Shown here: in pieces, positions 1 through 6,691 of the stretch | Layout of the letters: each line of letters opens with the position of its first letter | Numbering within the stretch: the stretch's first letter is position 1 | Source of the DNA: Alphaproteobacteria bacterium | Lineage (GTDB): Bacteria; Pseudomonadota; Alphaproteobacteria; UBA9655 | NCBI GenBank assembly: GCA_013287205.1 | Contig: JABDEE010000008.1 | Location: forward strand, 1-36,227 | Length of the DNA stretch: 36,227 bases | Reading direction: 5' to 3' | Notes under the pieces: generated by a model | Seen by the model: the letters and a program-made list of their open reading frames with translations, nothing else | What the model was told of the DNA's origin: nothing | The model's database searches: none | Program-made: the position numbers and the translations under genes

Positions 1-22
1 GGTGGTATGATGCAGGAAAAGT

Positions 23-37
23 GTCATCCCCGCGAAG
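23..37. repeat. Partial arm of the 27-bp inverted-repeat palindromic element
   Basis: The first 15 bases of the arm found at 45-71 (GTCATCCCCGCGAAG) occur here once more, eight bases before the complete element. This looks like a truncated or slipped duplicate of the element's left end. It carries no coding evidence. Confidence 0.6.
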
Positions 38-44
38 CTAATTT

Positions 45-182
45 GTCATCCCCGCGAAGGCGGGGCCCCAGGCTTAAAACCTTTGTTTCGTCAACACAGA
101 ATGACTCTCGAAGTATTACCCCAAACGATCAGATCTATAAAAAAAACTGTCAAGTCTGGGTCCCCGCCTTCGCGGGGATGAC
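45..182. repeat. Palindromic element, copy 1 (27-bp terminal inverted repeats), upstream of ftsY
   Basis: The arms at 45-71 and 156-182 are inverted copies of each other with one mismatch. Each arm holds a smaller GC-rich hairpin (CCCCGC...GCGGGG). The interior is AT-rich. The same arms, and the adjoining motif CTGTCAAGTCTGGG, recur at 9975-10098. The element ends 15 bases before the ftsY start, so ftsY's ribosome binding site is immediately outside it. Short palindromic elements of this type that encode an open SSPRRRGP-like peptide are common in proteobacteria; assignment to a named family would need a search. Confidence 0.85.
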
Positions 183-197
183 AAGTGAGGGAAGAGT

Positions 198-1109
198 ATG
201 ACCTCTTGGCTCACGCGCCTTAAGGAGGGTCTCAAAAAGTCCTCTTCCCGCCTTACGACGGGCATTACAACCCTTTTGACCCACCGAAAGCTTGACGATG
301 AAATGCTCGAAGAGCTCGAGGACCTCCTCATCACAAGTGATATTGGTGTAGCAACGGCGAGAGACCTTATTCAAAAACTTAAGAAAAAGCGCTTTAATCA
401 GGACATTACCGTAGAAGAAGTCAAAGCGGATTTTGCGGAAGAGATTGAAGCTCTTTTGGCTCCTTATGCGCGTCCCTTGGTGCCAGAGGGACCCCACAAG
501 CCCTTCGTGATCTTGGTGCTTGGCGTCAATGGGGCTGGCAAGACAACGACCATTGGAAAGCTTGCCTATCAGTGGAAGCATCATGGTCATCAACTCTCCC
601 TTGTGGCCGGCGACACTTTCCGGGCCGCTGCTACAGAGCAGCTGGAGATCTGGGCGAACCGTGCCGGCGTTCCTTTGGAAAAGGCTACGACCCAAGATGC
701 TTCCGGTCTCATTTTTGAGGTATTGCAAAAGGCGCAAGCGCGTCAAGATGATATTGTCCTCATTGACACGGCCGGGCGTCTTCATAATAAAAGTGAGCTC
801 ATGGAGGAGCTCAAGAAAATGCGGCGGGTGATTCAAAAAATTGATCCCACGGCGCCTCACGCCACAATTTTGGTGCTCGATGCCACCACCGGTCAAAACG
901 CGCTTACGCAAGCCAAAGTATTTCAAGAAGCCGTGGACGTCTCCGGCCTCATTGTGACCAAGCTTGATGGGACCGCCAAGGGCGGCGTCCTCATCTCCAT
1001 TGCCCAACAAACCGGCCTCCCTCTGCACGCGATTGGTGTGGGAGAAGCGATTGAAGATCTCCATCCTTTTGTAGCGAAAGAGTTTGCAGAGGGGTTGTTG
1101 GAAGGATAA
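198..1109 (+). CDS. ftsY: Signal recognition particle receptor FtsY
   Basis: SRP receptor GTPase; with Ffh and SRP RNA it brings ribosomes making membrane proteins to the Sec translocon at the inner membrane. The 303-residue protein has an N-terminal helical domain (about 1-90) and the NG GTPase domain: P-loop GVNGAGKTTT near 109-118, DTFRAAA near 139-145, DTAGR near 190-194 and TKLDGTAKGG near 254-263. It lacks the long acidic A domain of E. coli FtsY, as is usual in alphaproteobacteria. The ATG at 198 is preceded by GAGGGAAG at a short spacing. The gene stands alone on this strand. Family assignment is secure. Confidence 0.97.
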   Translation: MTSWLTRLKEGLKKSSSRLTTGITTLLTHRKLDDEMLEELEDLLITSDIGVATARDLIQKLKKKRFNQDITVEEVKADFAEEIEALLAPYARPLVPEGPHKPFVILVLGVNGAGKTTTIGKLAYQWKHHGHQLSLVAGDTFRAAATEQLEIWANRAGVPLEKATTQDASGLIFEVLQKAQARQDDIVLIDTAGRLHNKSELMEELKKMRRVIQKIDPTAPHATILVLDATTGQNALTQAKVFQEAVDVSGLIVTKLDGTAKGGVLISIAQQTGLPLHAIGVGEAIEDLHPFVAKEFAEGLLEG

Positions 1110-1155
1110 AGTTCCGCGAATACAATTTCACACTACGTGTTATAGGCTCGGCAGC

Positions 1156-1332
1156 TCATTCGTTCGGCGTCGCCATCGGAGTACACACACCAGCTGGTTC
1201 ATGATGCAGCTCCGGTGCATATGTTATCCAGACCTGCCCTTGAGGGCACTCACCCGCATCAGCCATCGCACTTTGTGAACTCACTGCAAGAAGCCCAAGA
1301 AGGAACGTGATCTTTAATAAATTTTTGTACAT
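1156..1332 (-). CDS. 58-residue secreted micro-protein with two cysteines (function unknown)
   Basis: Small open frame of 58 codons reading away from the DUF167 gene. It starts at an ATG (1330-1332) preceded by GGAGAG at a good spacing. The N-terminus is a clear signal peptide: MYKNLLK, a hydrophobic stretch (ITFLLGLLAV), then a likely signal peptidase I site after SAMA near residue 24. The mature part is about 34 residues, with cysteines at 29 and 50 that could form one disulfide. The AT-rich upstream stretch contains TAAAAT, which could be a -10 box. No family is recognised. The start, ribosome binding site and signal peptide make a real gene likely. It could be co-transcribed with lipB/DUF167 (58-bp gap) or have its own promoter. 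Confidence 0.6.
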   Translation of the reverse strand: MYKNLLKITFLLGLLAVSSQSAMADAGECPQGQVWITYAPELHHEPAGVCTPMATPNE

Positions 1333-1390
1333 TTTTTCTCTCCATATGTTTGTCTCGTTTTTATTTTACATCGAAATTGTGTATTTTTTC

Positions 1391-1663
1391 TTAATTTTTA
1401 CCACATAAGATAAGAAGACTCTCCTGTCCTCCCTCAATCTCCACCTCTTTTAGCCGTGCCTTCGCCCCTCGCACGATCGTGATCTTTGATTTGGGCACAG
1501 AGAAGGTTTTGCTGAGAAGCTTGATGAGGGCGTCATTGGCTTTGCCATCTTCAGGCACGGCCGTGACCTTGATGCGCAAGCGCTTCTCCCCTTTCTCATC
1601 TATCTCCCATCCTTCAATTTTATTATGAGACGCATTGGGGGTAAGATGAATGAGGAGTTTCAT
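1391..1663 (-). CDS. DUF167 / YggU family protein (UPF0235)
   Basis: A 90-residue protein with the DUF167 pattern: N-terminal KLLIHLTPNASHNKI, then RIKVTAVPEDGKAND and ALIKLLSKTFSVPKSKI, then RGAKARLKEVEI. The family is small, conserved and of unknown molecular function; in alphaproteobacteria members often sit near cell-growth or membrane genes. Its ATG overlaps the lipB stop by four bases (ATGA at 1660-1663), so the two are translationally coupled and belong to one operon. Length is normal for the family. Confidence 0.88.
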   Translation of the reverse strand: MKLLIHLTPNASHNKIEGWEIDEKGEKRLRIKVTAVPEDGKANDALIKLLSKTFSVPKSKITIVRGAKARLKEVEIEGGQESLLILCGKN

Positions 1664-2349
1664 GTGTTAAATGGACAAGTTTTAATCAATACCTCATCCA
1701 CTTCTTCCATCGTCACTGTCACACCTAAATCGGCAAGAGAAGTCACCCCATACTGAGAGAGGCCACAAGGCACAATGTGCTGATAGGCTGTTAAATCTGG
1801 GGACACGTTGAGGGCAAACCCGTGGGAGGTGACCCACTTTTGCACCCGTACCCCGAGGGCTGCAATTTTGTGGTCCTTCCTCTTTTTTTCAACCCAGATG
1901 CCGACGCGACCCGGGCGCCGTTCTCCTTTGATTTCAAAGTGGGCTAGGGCTTGGATGATCCATTCTTCCAAAGTTGCCACATAGAGACGGAGGTCTTGCT
2001 CTCGTTTTCTCAAATCGATCATGGCGTAGACAATGCGTTGGCCAGGACCGTGATAGGTGACCTGCCCTCCTCTGCCTGTTTGAAAGGTAGGTAGGGTGGC
2101 GGAGGGAAGAATATCCAACGCCTTCCCGCTCGTACCTAAGGTGTAAAGCGGTGGGTGCTCAAGGAACCAGAGGCACTCGGGCTCAGTGCCTGCTTGGATG
2201 GCAGACACGCGGGTGGACATCCACTCCAGTGTAGCGGTGTAGCAGTGGAGCGGTGGAGCAGATGGTGTGCTGTTCTTCTCTACCGTCTCATCGTTATATG
2301 TATTCGACTTTTTTGACATATTTTTATTGACATCCATTTTTACAAGCAT
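1660..2349 (-). CDS. lipB: Octanoyl-[acyl carrier protein]:protein octanoyltransferase LipB with a repeat-derived N-terminus
   Basis: LipB moves octanoate from acyl carrier protein to the lipoyl domains of 2-oxoacid dehydrogenases; LipA then adds sulfur. The catalytic core is intact: TGRGGQVTYHGPGQ near 91-104, catalytic lysine in HKIAALGVR (K161) and catalytic cysteine in HIVPCG (C195). The first ~40 residues ([20 protein letters not shown] onward to PLHCYTATL) do not look like LipB: they are encoded by the repeat element at 2230-2420 and nearly match the N-terminus of cytochrome b in this window. Normal LipB homology begins around the TLEWM segment. Possible ATG starts are at 2349, 2337 and 2319; all lie in the element, and 2319 corresponds to the cytochrome b start. 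It follows petC and overlaps the DUF167 gene. Confidence 0.95.
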   Translation of the reverse strand: MLVKMDVNKNMSKKSNTYNDETVEKNSTPSAPPLHCYTATLEWMSTRVSAIQAGTEPECLWFLEHPPLYTLGTSGKALDILPSATLPTFQTGRGGQVTYHGPGQRIVYAMIDLRKREQDLRLYVATLEEWIIQALAHFEIKGERRPGRVGIWVEKKRKDHKIAALGVRVQKWVTSHGFALNVSPDLTAYQHIVPCGLSQYGVTSLADLGVTVTMEEVDEVLIKTCPFNT

Positions 2350-2420
2350 TCCCCTTCCGCTACACCGCTACACCGCTACACCGCTACACCGCTACACCGC
2401 TACACCGCTACACCGCTACA
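2230..2420 (-). repeat. Intercistronic inverted-repeat element, copy A (petC / lipB junction)
   Basis: In gene sense it has a left arm of eight perfect TGTAGCGG units (complement of 2357-2420), an AT-rich core (about 2262-2356) with several ATG codons, and a right arm of four imperfect units (2230-2261; TGTAGCGG, TGTAGCAG, TGGAGCGG, TGGAGCAG on the plus strand). The arms are reverse complements of each other. The left arm contains the stop codon of the cytochrome c1 frame; the core and right arm encode the LipB N-terminus. About 105 bases of the core and right arm match copy B with only four differences, which implies recent duplication or gene conversion. Confidence 0.88.
2357..2420 (-). repeat. 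Perfect 8-bp tandem array, (CCGCTACA)8 on the plus strand
   Basis: Eight exact copies of an 8-bp unit. Read in the direction of the pet-lip genes the unit is TGTAGCGG, which gives a TAG stop in each of the three frames within every 24 bases. Read in the opposite direction it is open in every frame, giving repeats of PLHRYTAT. Unit number is not a multiple of three bases, so slippage changes frame, but the stop property is kept. It forms the left arm of repeat element copy A. Confidence 0.95.
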
Positions 2421-2828
2421 CTTTCTTCCAAATACGTCGCATCAGGAAATACATCAACACGGAAAAAACGCTACAATAAAGCAGCACCCGGACTCCCATG
2501 CGTTTGCGGGCCTCAAGTTCCGGCTCAGCGGCCCAAGCAAGGAAGGCTGTGACATCATGGGCCATTTGTTTTACGGACGGTTTTTCTCCATTATCATAGG
2601 TGACGAGCCCCTCAGAGAGAGGGGGGGGGCATGGCGATTTGCCCTCCTGGAAAGATGGGGTTATAGGACATGCCAGCGGCAAGCTCGACGTTTTTCGGCG
2701 GCGTTGCCTTATAGCTCGTGAGCAGGTCAAACACATAATGCGCCCCCCCTTCCCGCGCCTTTATGATTAAAGAGAGATCAGGCGGATGGGCGCCATTGTT
2801 GGCAGCACGAGCAGCCTTTTCATTTTTT
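2416..2828 (-). CDS. petC: Cytochrome c1, 3' portion, displaced by two +1 frameshifts
   Basis: This stretch continues the cytochrome c1 domain that begins in the fused petB/petC gene, but in two other frames. After the shift at the six-T run (2823-2828; AAAAAA in sense) the frame reads [20 protein letters not shown], then [14 protein letters not shown], then [11 protein letters not shown], which includes the axial heme methionine. After a second shift at the nine-G run (2621-2629; C9 in sense) it reads [15 protein letters not shown], then [20 protein letters not shown], and a C-terminal membrane anchor ending RRIWKKV. Removing one base from each run restores a complete cytochrome c1. The stop TAG lies inside the 8-bp repeat array. 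These could be sequencing errors in homopolymers, true mutations, or sites of slippage. Confidence 0.85.
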
Positions 2829-4391
2829 GTAAGGATTGGGAAAGAGATCTGTCGGAAGAGCGAGTCTTTCAGCGGGCTCTCCCTGATCATTGATGTCCGC
2901 AACTTTATACGCGGAGGCAATCTTTTTGACTTCCTCCCCTGTATAGCCCAATCCTTCTAAATCCCGAAAGCGCACTTGATCCAGACCATGGCAGGCGGCA
3001 CACACCTGTTTATAGATCTCAAACCCATGTTGCAGTTCTGCGCGGTCATAGGTGCCGAGAGGGTTTTCAAAAGACCAATGTTGATCAGCACAAATAGCGG
3101 GGGGGCCGCTTAGGAAAAAGATCATTAGGAGGCTGGTGGGAAGGGGGCGCGGTTTCTCAAAGATCCCCATCAAGGGAAGAGCAATGAGAAAGAAAGCAAA
3201 ATAGAGGAAGGTTGTGACTTGCCCTAGAATCTGGTTTGAAACCCCACTGCTGTAGACATAATCCGGGGAATGGGCGCCCACAAACCCGAGGACGAGACAA
3301 TTCAAAACAAATACCCAGAACACCCATTTGAAGATAGGGCGGAAGGTAGCGCTGCGTACCTTCGAGCGGTCAAGCCAGGGCAGGACAAAGAGAATGAGGA
3401 CCGCTCCAAACATGGCAATGACACCAAAGAGCTTATTGGGAATCGAACGTAAAATGGCGTAGAACGGCAAAAAGTACCACTCGGGCACGATATGAGGCGG
3501 TGTGACGAGAGGATTGGCGGGGATATAATTGTCCGGTTCTCCAAAGAAATTGGGCTCAAAGAAAATAAAGTAGGACCAAATGGCGGCAAAAATGCCGAGG
3601 CCAAAGAGATCTTTCACGGTGTAATAGGGATGGAAGGGAATCTTCTCCTCTTTTTTACATTCAATCCCCAATGGATTGTTTGATCCATGTTGGTGCAATG
3701 CCACAAGGTGCAAACAGACAACGCCCACAATAAGGAAAGGGAAGAGGTAATGGAGCACAAAGAAACGATTAAGGGTTGGGCCTGAGACAGAAAATCCACC
3801 CCACAACCATTGCACAATGGACTCTCCAAAGGGGAATACGGAAAAGAGATTGGTGATGACAGTTGCTCCCCAGTAGCTCATCTGCCCCCAAGGGAGCACA
3901 TAGCCCATGAAGGCGGTCGCCATCATGAGGATGAGAATCACGACGCCGAGCATCCACAGGAGCTCCCGCGGGGCTTTATAGGAACCATAGTAAAGTCCTC
4001 GGAACATATGAATGTACACGAGGATAAAGAACATACTGGCCCCATTGGCGTGCAAATAACGCATGAACCATCCATAGTTCACATTGCGCATGATGTATTC
4101 CACACTTTCAAAGGCCTTGTCGGCACTGGGGTCATAATGCATCGCCAGAAAAATGCCAGATAGGATCATGATGACCAGGGTAATGCCGGACAGAGATCCA
4201 AAGTTCCACCAATAGTTTAAATTTTTTGGGGTGGGGTACTTCGTGAGTTCCTTGTCGATGAAGGTAAAGATGGGGAGACGGTGGTCGATCCACTGACGTA
4301 GTGGAGCGGTGGAGCAGTGGAGCGGTGGAGCAGATGCTGCGCTGTTCTTCTCTACCGTCTCATCGTTATATGTATTCGACTTTTTTGACAT
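2820..4391 (-). CDS. petB: Cytochrome b fused to cytochrome c1 (cytochrome bc1 complex)
   Basis: Core subunit of complex III, which passes electrons from ubiquinol to cytochrome c and pumps protons. Residues ~33-418 are cytochrome b: heme-ligand histidines in RYLHANG (114), YIHMF (128), FVLHYLF (214) and [11 protein letters not shown] (228), and the Qo-site PEWY at 303-306. No stop follows; the frame runs through an internal signal-like helix ([15 protein letters not shown]) into cytochrome c1 with its heme site CAACH at 464-468, then stops early at 2820 because of a frameshift. A b/c1 fusion processed after translation is known from Bradyrhizobium (fbcH). The first ~32 residues ([10 protein letters not shown]... 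PLHCSTAPL) come from repeat element copy B; native sequence starts near [11 protein letters not shown]. It follows petA. Confidence 0.96.
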   Translation of the reverse strand: MSKKSNTYNDETVEKNSAASAPPLHCSTAPLRQWIDHRLPIFTFIDKELTKYPTPKNLNYWWNFGSLSGITLVIMILSGIFLAMHYDPSADKAFESVEYIMRNVNYGWFMRYLHANGASMFFILVYIHMFRGLYYGSYKAPRELLWMLGVVILILMMATAFMGYVLPWGQMSYWGATVITNLFSVFPFGESIVQWLWGGFSVSGPTLNRFFVLHYLFPFLIVGVVCLHLVALHQHGSNNPLGIECKKEEKIPFHPYYTVKDLFGLGIFAAIWSYFIFFEPNFFGEPDNYIPANPLVTPPHIVPEWYFLPFYAILRSIPNKLFGVIAMFGAVLILFVLPWLDRSKVRSATFRPIFKWVFWVFVLNCLVLGFVGAHSPDYVYSSGVSNQILGQVTTFLYFAFFLIALPLMGIFEKPRPLPTSLLMIFFLSGPPAICADQHWSFENPLGTYDRAELQHGFEIYKQVCAACHGLDQVRFRDLEGLGYTGEEVKKIASAYKVADINDQGEPAERLALPTDLFPNPYKK

Positions 4392-4489
4392 ATTTTTATT
4401 GACGTCCTTTTTTACAAGTGGCTCATTTTTTCCGCTACACTCCGCCTTCGCTAAAGCTTCGGCGTGACGGCGGACGCTACACCGCTACC
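4302..4489 (-). repeat. Intercistronic inverted-repeat element, copy B (petA / petB junction)
   Basis: In gene sense: a left arm with GGTAGCGG and TGTAGCG(T), a GC-rich hairpin block (4441-4474, containing AAGCTTTAGCGAAGG), one more TGTAGCGG, the AT-rich core, and a right arm of four units (4302-4333). The core and right arm are almost identical to copy A. The Rieske gene reads into the left arm and takes its last ~10 residues ([12 protein letters not shown]) and its TAG stop from it. The cytochrome b gene takes its ATG and first ~32 residues from the core and right arm. Confidence 0.87.
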
Positions 4490-5035
4490 GATCCGAATGC
4501 TTGTTGCCGTCAAAAACGTATAAGGTGGCACTTCTAAATTCAACGGCGCGGGGCCGCGGCGCACTCGCCCTGAAACATCATAGAGGGATCCATGGCAGGG
4601 ACAGGCCCATCCCCCATACTTGCCTCGCGTCTCTGTAGGTTTGTTGCCTGTGGGAATGCATCCCAAATGGGTACAAATCCCAACAACCACGAGCCATGGG
4701 TTGTGGCCCTTTTTCACACGGTCCTGATCGGTTTGTGGATCAATCAAATCTTTTAAAGGCGTTGCCTCGGCAGCTTGAATCTCAGCCTGTGTACGATGAC
4801 GAATAAAGATGGGTTTTCCTCGCCACACCACCGTAATGGCTTGGCCCTCGGCAATGGGACTCAAGTCAACATCAATGGTTGATTGGGCCAAGATGTCAGC
4901 GGCAGGGTTCATGCTGTCAAGGAAGGGCCAGGCAAAATAGGCGGCTCCCACAGCGCCCACCGCACTTGCCGTCAGGAGAAGAAAGTCCCGGCGGGTGGGA
5001 TTGGGAACATCTGAGGAGTCTGATGGTTTTTTCAT
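4451..5035 (-). CDS. petA: Ubiquinol-cytochrome c reductase Rieske iron-sulfur subunit
   Basis: Carries the [2Fe-2S] cluster that moves electrons from ubiquinol to cytochrome c1. The 194-residue protein has a twin-arginine-type N-terminus ([23 protein letters not shown]) that serves as signal and membrane anchor, and the two Rieske boxes CTHLGCIP and CPCHGSLYD with cysteine and histidine ligands. The fold normally ends just after [14 protein letters not shown]; the final residues [11 protein letters not shown] and the stop are read from repeat element copy B. The order petA-petB/C is usual. Upstream is a 163-bp gap with a degenerate copy of the same repeat. The family assignment is secure. 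Confidence 0.97.
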   Translation of the reverse strand: MKKPSDSSDVPNPTRRDFLLLTASAVGAVGAAYFAWPFLDSMNPAADILAQSTIDVDLSPIAEGQAITVVWRGKPIFIRHRTQAEIQAAEATPLKDLIDPQTDQDRVKKGHNPWLVVVGICTHLGCIPTGNKPTETRGKYGGWACPCHGSLYDVSGRVRRGPAPLNLEVPPYTFLTATSIRIGSGVASAVTPKL

Positions 5036-5060
5036 TCTATGTCTTACTTTGCATTCTCAG

Positions 5061-5119
5061 TGGAGCGTCCGCCGTCGCGACAAAGGCGTGATCACGCCAG
5101 CGGAGGTGGAGTGTAGCAG
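5061..5119. repeat. Degenerate intercistronic element (copy E) upstream of petA
   Basis: This block has 8-bp-type units at both ends (TGGAGCGT at 5061-5068; TGGAGTGTAGCAG at 5107-5119), a CCGCCGTCGCGAC segment also present in copy C, and a perfect 14-bp palindrome GGCGTGATCACGCC at 5085-5098. The AT-rich core with start codons seen in copies A-D is missing. It ends about 25 bases before the petA ATG. It is best read as a truncated relative of the family. Confidence 0.55.
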
Positions 5120-5160
5120 AGATGGTTAAAATTCATGAAGTCCCTCCATTGTCATCCCTG

Positions 5161-5186
5161 TGGCAAAATTATATGGTTGCTGTACC
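5161..5186. repeat. Single arm related to the palindrome at 16202-16267
   Basis: The complement begins GGTACAGCAACCATATAA, sharing 14 consecutive bases (GTACAGCAACCATA) with the left arm of the imperfect palindrome before the transaldolase gene. A second arm is not convincing here. It lies between petA's upstream repeat and the 3' end of the DUF2628-like gene. The 5036-5198 gap holds otherwise only the degenerate element at 5061-5119. Confidence 0.4.
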
Positions 5187-5198
5187 AGGCGCGCTTTT

Positions 5199-5633
5199 TT
5201 ACAGTTGCATATGCCACTTTGTTTTTGCAAGTGCCACGAGTGCGCTATCTGGTTCGGCAAAACGATAGCCGTTCTTTAAATAGTATCGAGCCGTTATCTC
5301 ATTGCCACGGAACCCTAAGTACACAGAGAGGGCAAACGTGATTAATCCACTCCATTTATAGATTAAATGATATGTATACAAGTTCAATGGGCAAAAATTG
5401 GTTGTTTCGCACGTAAAGAATGGATAATCGATCCCAACAAAAGAAAACTGGCGTTCAAGGATAAAAGCAAGCAACTGGAGGGCAGCAATACCGAACGCCC
5501 ACGGGTAAACCCGTCGTATAAAAAGAGGGAGAGCGAATAAGCATGTCCAAAACAACAAGGTCCAACTAAAACCAACTTTAACTTTTGCAACGCGTTGTTC
5601 AGCTTTGTTGATCAATACGATATGATTCGCCAT
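5199..5633 (-). CDS. Small membrane protein, DUF2628-like
   Basis: A 144-residue protein with three or four hydrophobic helices (about 25-40, 44-62, 92-110). The features KVGFSWTLLFWTCLFALPLFIRR near the N-terminus and YLGFRGNEITARYYLKNGYRF near the C-terminus resemble the DUF2628 family, whose members share a 'GFSW...' entry and a 'G(N)E.TA...L..GY' tail. Function is unknown. The start at 5633 has AAGGA eight bases before ATG. It is co-directional with petA but 163 bp upstream of it, so co-transcription is possible and unproven. Confidence 0.7.
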   Translation of the reverse strand: MANHIVLINKAEQRVAKVKVGFSWTLLFWTCLFALPLFIRRVYPWAFGIAALQLLAFILERQFSFVGIDYPFFTCETTNFCPLNLYTYHLIYKWSGLITFALSVYLGFRGNEITARYYLKNGYRFAEPDSALVALAKTKWHMQL

Positions 5634-5718
5634 GATGGAGTTCCTTAAAGATAAGATAAAAAATTTCTCTTCATAGCCGGAGCGTGGTCTCTTTTTGTAA
5701 AAAAGTCAAGATAACAGC

Positions 5719-6135
5719 TTAGCTTCCCTCAGAATCAAAATTGCTGAGGGCTGTACGCAAGCCAGAGTCAAGTCGCGTTGGTTTGCCCTTTCCATTCACA
5801 TACGCCAAAAGCACATCTAGAGTTGTAATGAGAGTGTTTCCTCGGAATACCTCTTGGACCAGAGTAAGAGAAGCCCCTCCTTGTTCGGTGCAGTGGGTTC
5901 TCACCTCGACCAGGTCATCCAAATAGGCTGGCGCAATGCAGCTTAGGGTGCATGTCCGCACAACGAACATATTTCCGTTCTCTTTCATCAGGCTGGAATG
6001 ATCCCATCCTAGAGATCGCATAAACTCCGTTCGCGCGCGCTCAGCAAATTTCAGGTAATTGGCGTAATAGACGATCCCGCCTGCATCCGTATCCTCAAAG
6101 TAAATACGGAGCGGAAAGGTGTGGACGTTAGTCAT
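5719..6135 (-). CDS. ybgC: Acyl-CoA thioesterase, YbgC/FadM (hotdog-fold) family
   Basis: YbgC-type thioesterases hydrolyse acyl-CoA and in proteobacteria usually open the tol-pal operon. The 138-residue protein has the signature YFEDTDAGGIVYYANYLKFAERAR, with the catalytic aspartate in DTDAGG, and the expected hotdog length. I chose the ATG at 6133-6135, not the upstream in-frame codons, because the family starts just before FPLRIYFEDTD and because this ATG overlaps the stop of the LOG gene by eight bases (ATGACTAA). No tolQRAB or pal genes follow. Confidence 0.92.
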   Translation of the reverse strand: MTNVHTFPLRIYFEDTDAGGIVYYANYLKFAERARTEFMRSLGWDHSSLMKENGNMFVVRTCTLSCIAPAYLDDLVEVRTHCTEQGGASLTLVQEVFRGNTLITTLDVLLAYVNGKGKPTRLDSGLRTALSNFDSEGS

Positions 6136-6691
6136 TTTTCTCGCCCAGAAGAACCTGGAAGGCTTCGGACACGGAAGAAACGATTTGAAAGAGGTCCTTA
6201 TCCTCAGATCTCGCAAAATTTTGGTCAAAAATATTTTTCACCATGACGCTCAAAGCATCCCAATATCCATTTACATTGATAAAAATGATGGGCTTTTCAT
6301 GAAGTTTTAAGTCTTTCCGCGCAATTATTTCAAAAGTTTCATCAAGGGTTCCAAATCCACCTGGGAGAATAAAAAAAGCATCTGAATGTTCAAACATAAG
6401 GTGCTTTCGGATATGCGAGGTATCAACGAGGTGGAGTTCTGTAATATCGTCTTTGGGGACTTCAATTTTTTTCAAATGCTTCGGTATAAAGCCAATCACA
6501 CGTCCTCCATGGGTCATGACGGCCTCCGCTGCCGCTCCCATCATGCTTCGCGTTGACCCCCCATAAATCATCGTTAGCTGACGACGTGCTAATTCTTCCC
6601 CCACCTCACGCGCAGCATCAAGATAAAGAGGGTCTATTTTGACAGAAGCACTGCAATACACAGCAACTGTTTGAATTTTATTTGGCTTCAC
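6128..6691 (-). CDS. LOG family protein (nucleoside-5'-monophosphate phosphoribohydrolase-like, TIGR00730)
   Basis: A Rossmann-fold protein of 187 residues related to LONELY GUY enzymes, which split nucleoside monophosphates (including cytokinin precursors) into base and ribose phosphate. The catalytic motif PGGFGTLDE is present (near residues 110-118), as are the N-terminal VAVYCSAS and [19 protein letters not shown] segments. The second segment is unusual: most LOG proteins have GGGxxGLMG here. It starts with GTG (6689-6691), overlapping the yebC stop by four bases, and its end overlaps ybgC by eight, so the three genes are coupled. True substrate unknown. Confidence 0.9.
   Translation of the reverse strand: MKPNKIQTVAVYCSASVKIDPLYLDAAREVGEELARRQLTMIYGGSTRSMMGAAAEAVMTHGGRVIGFIPKHLKKIEVPKDDITELHLVDTSHIRKHLMFEHSDAFFILPGGFGTLDETFEIIARKDLKLHEKPIIFINVNGYWDALSVMVKNIFDQNFARSEDKDLFQIVSSVSEAFQVLLGEKND

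Noticed and set aside
150-1064. Long minus-strand open frame (304 codons) opposite ftsY
   Set aside because: It is the antisense shadow of a well-defined ftsY and shows no domain, signal or ribosome binding site.
2357-2420. Tandem array as a possible CRISPR
   Set aside because: The units are only 8 bp and adjacent, with no spacers and no cas genes.
2267-2479. Plus-strand frame with PLHRYTAT repeats as a possible repeat protein
   Set aside because: It is simply the (CCGCTACA)8 array read on the other strand, without a promoter or ribosome binding site.
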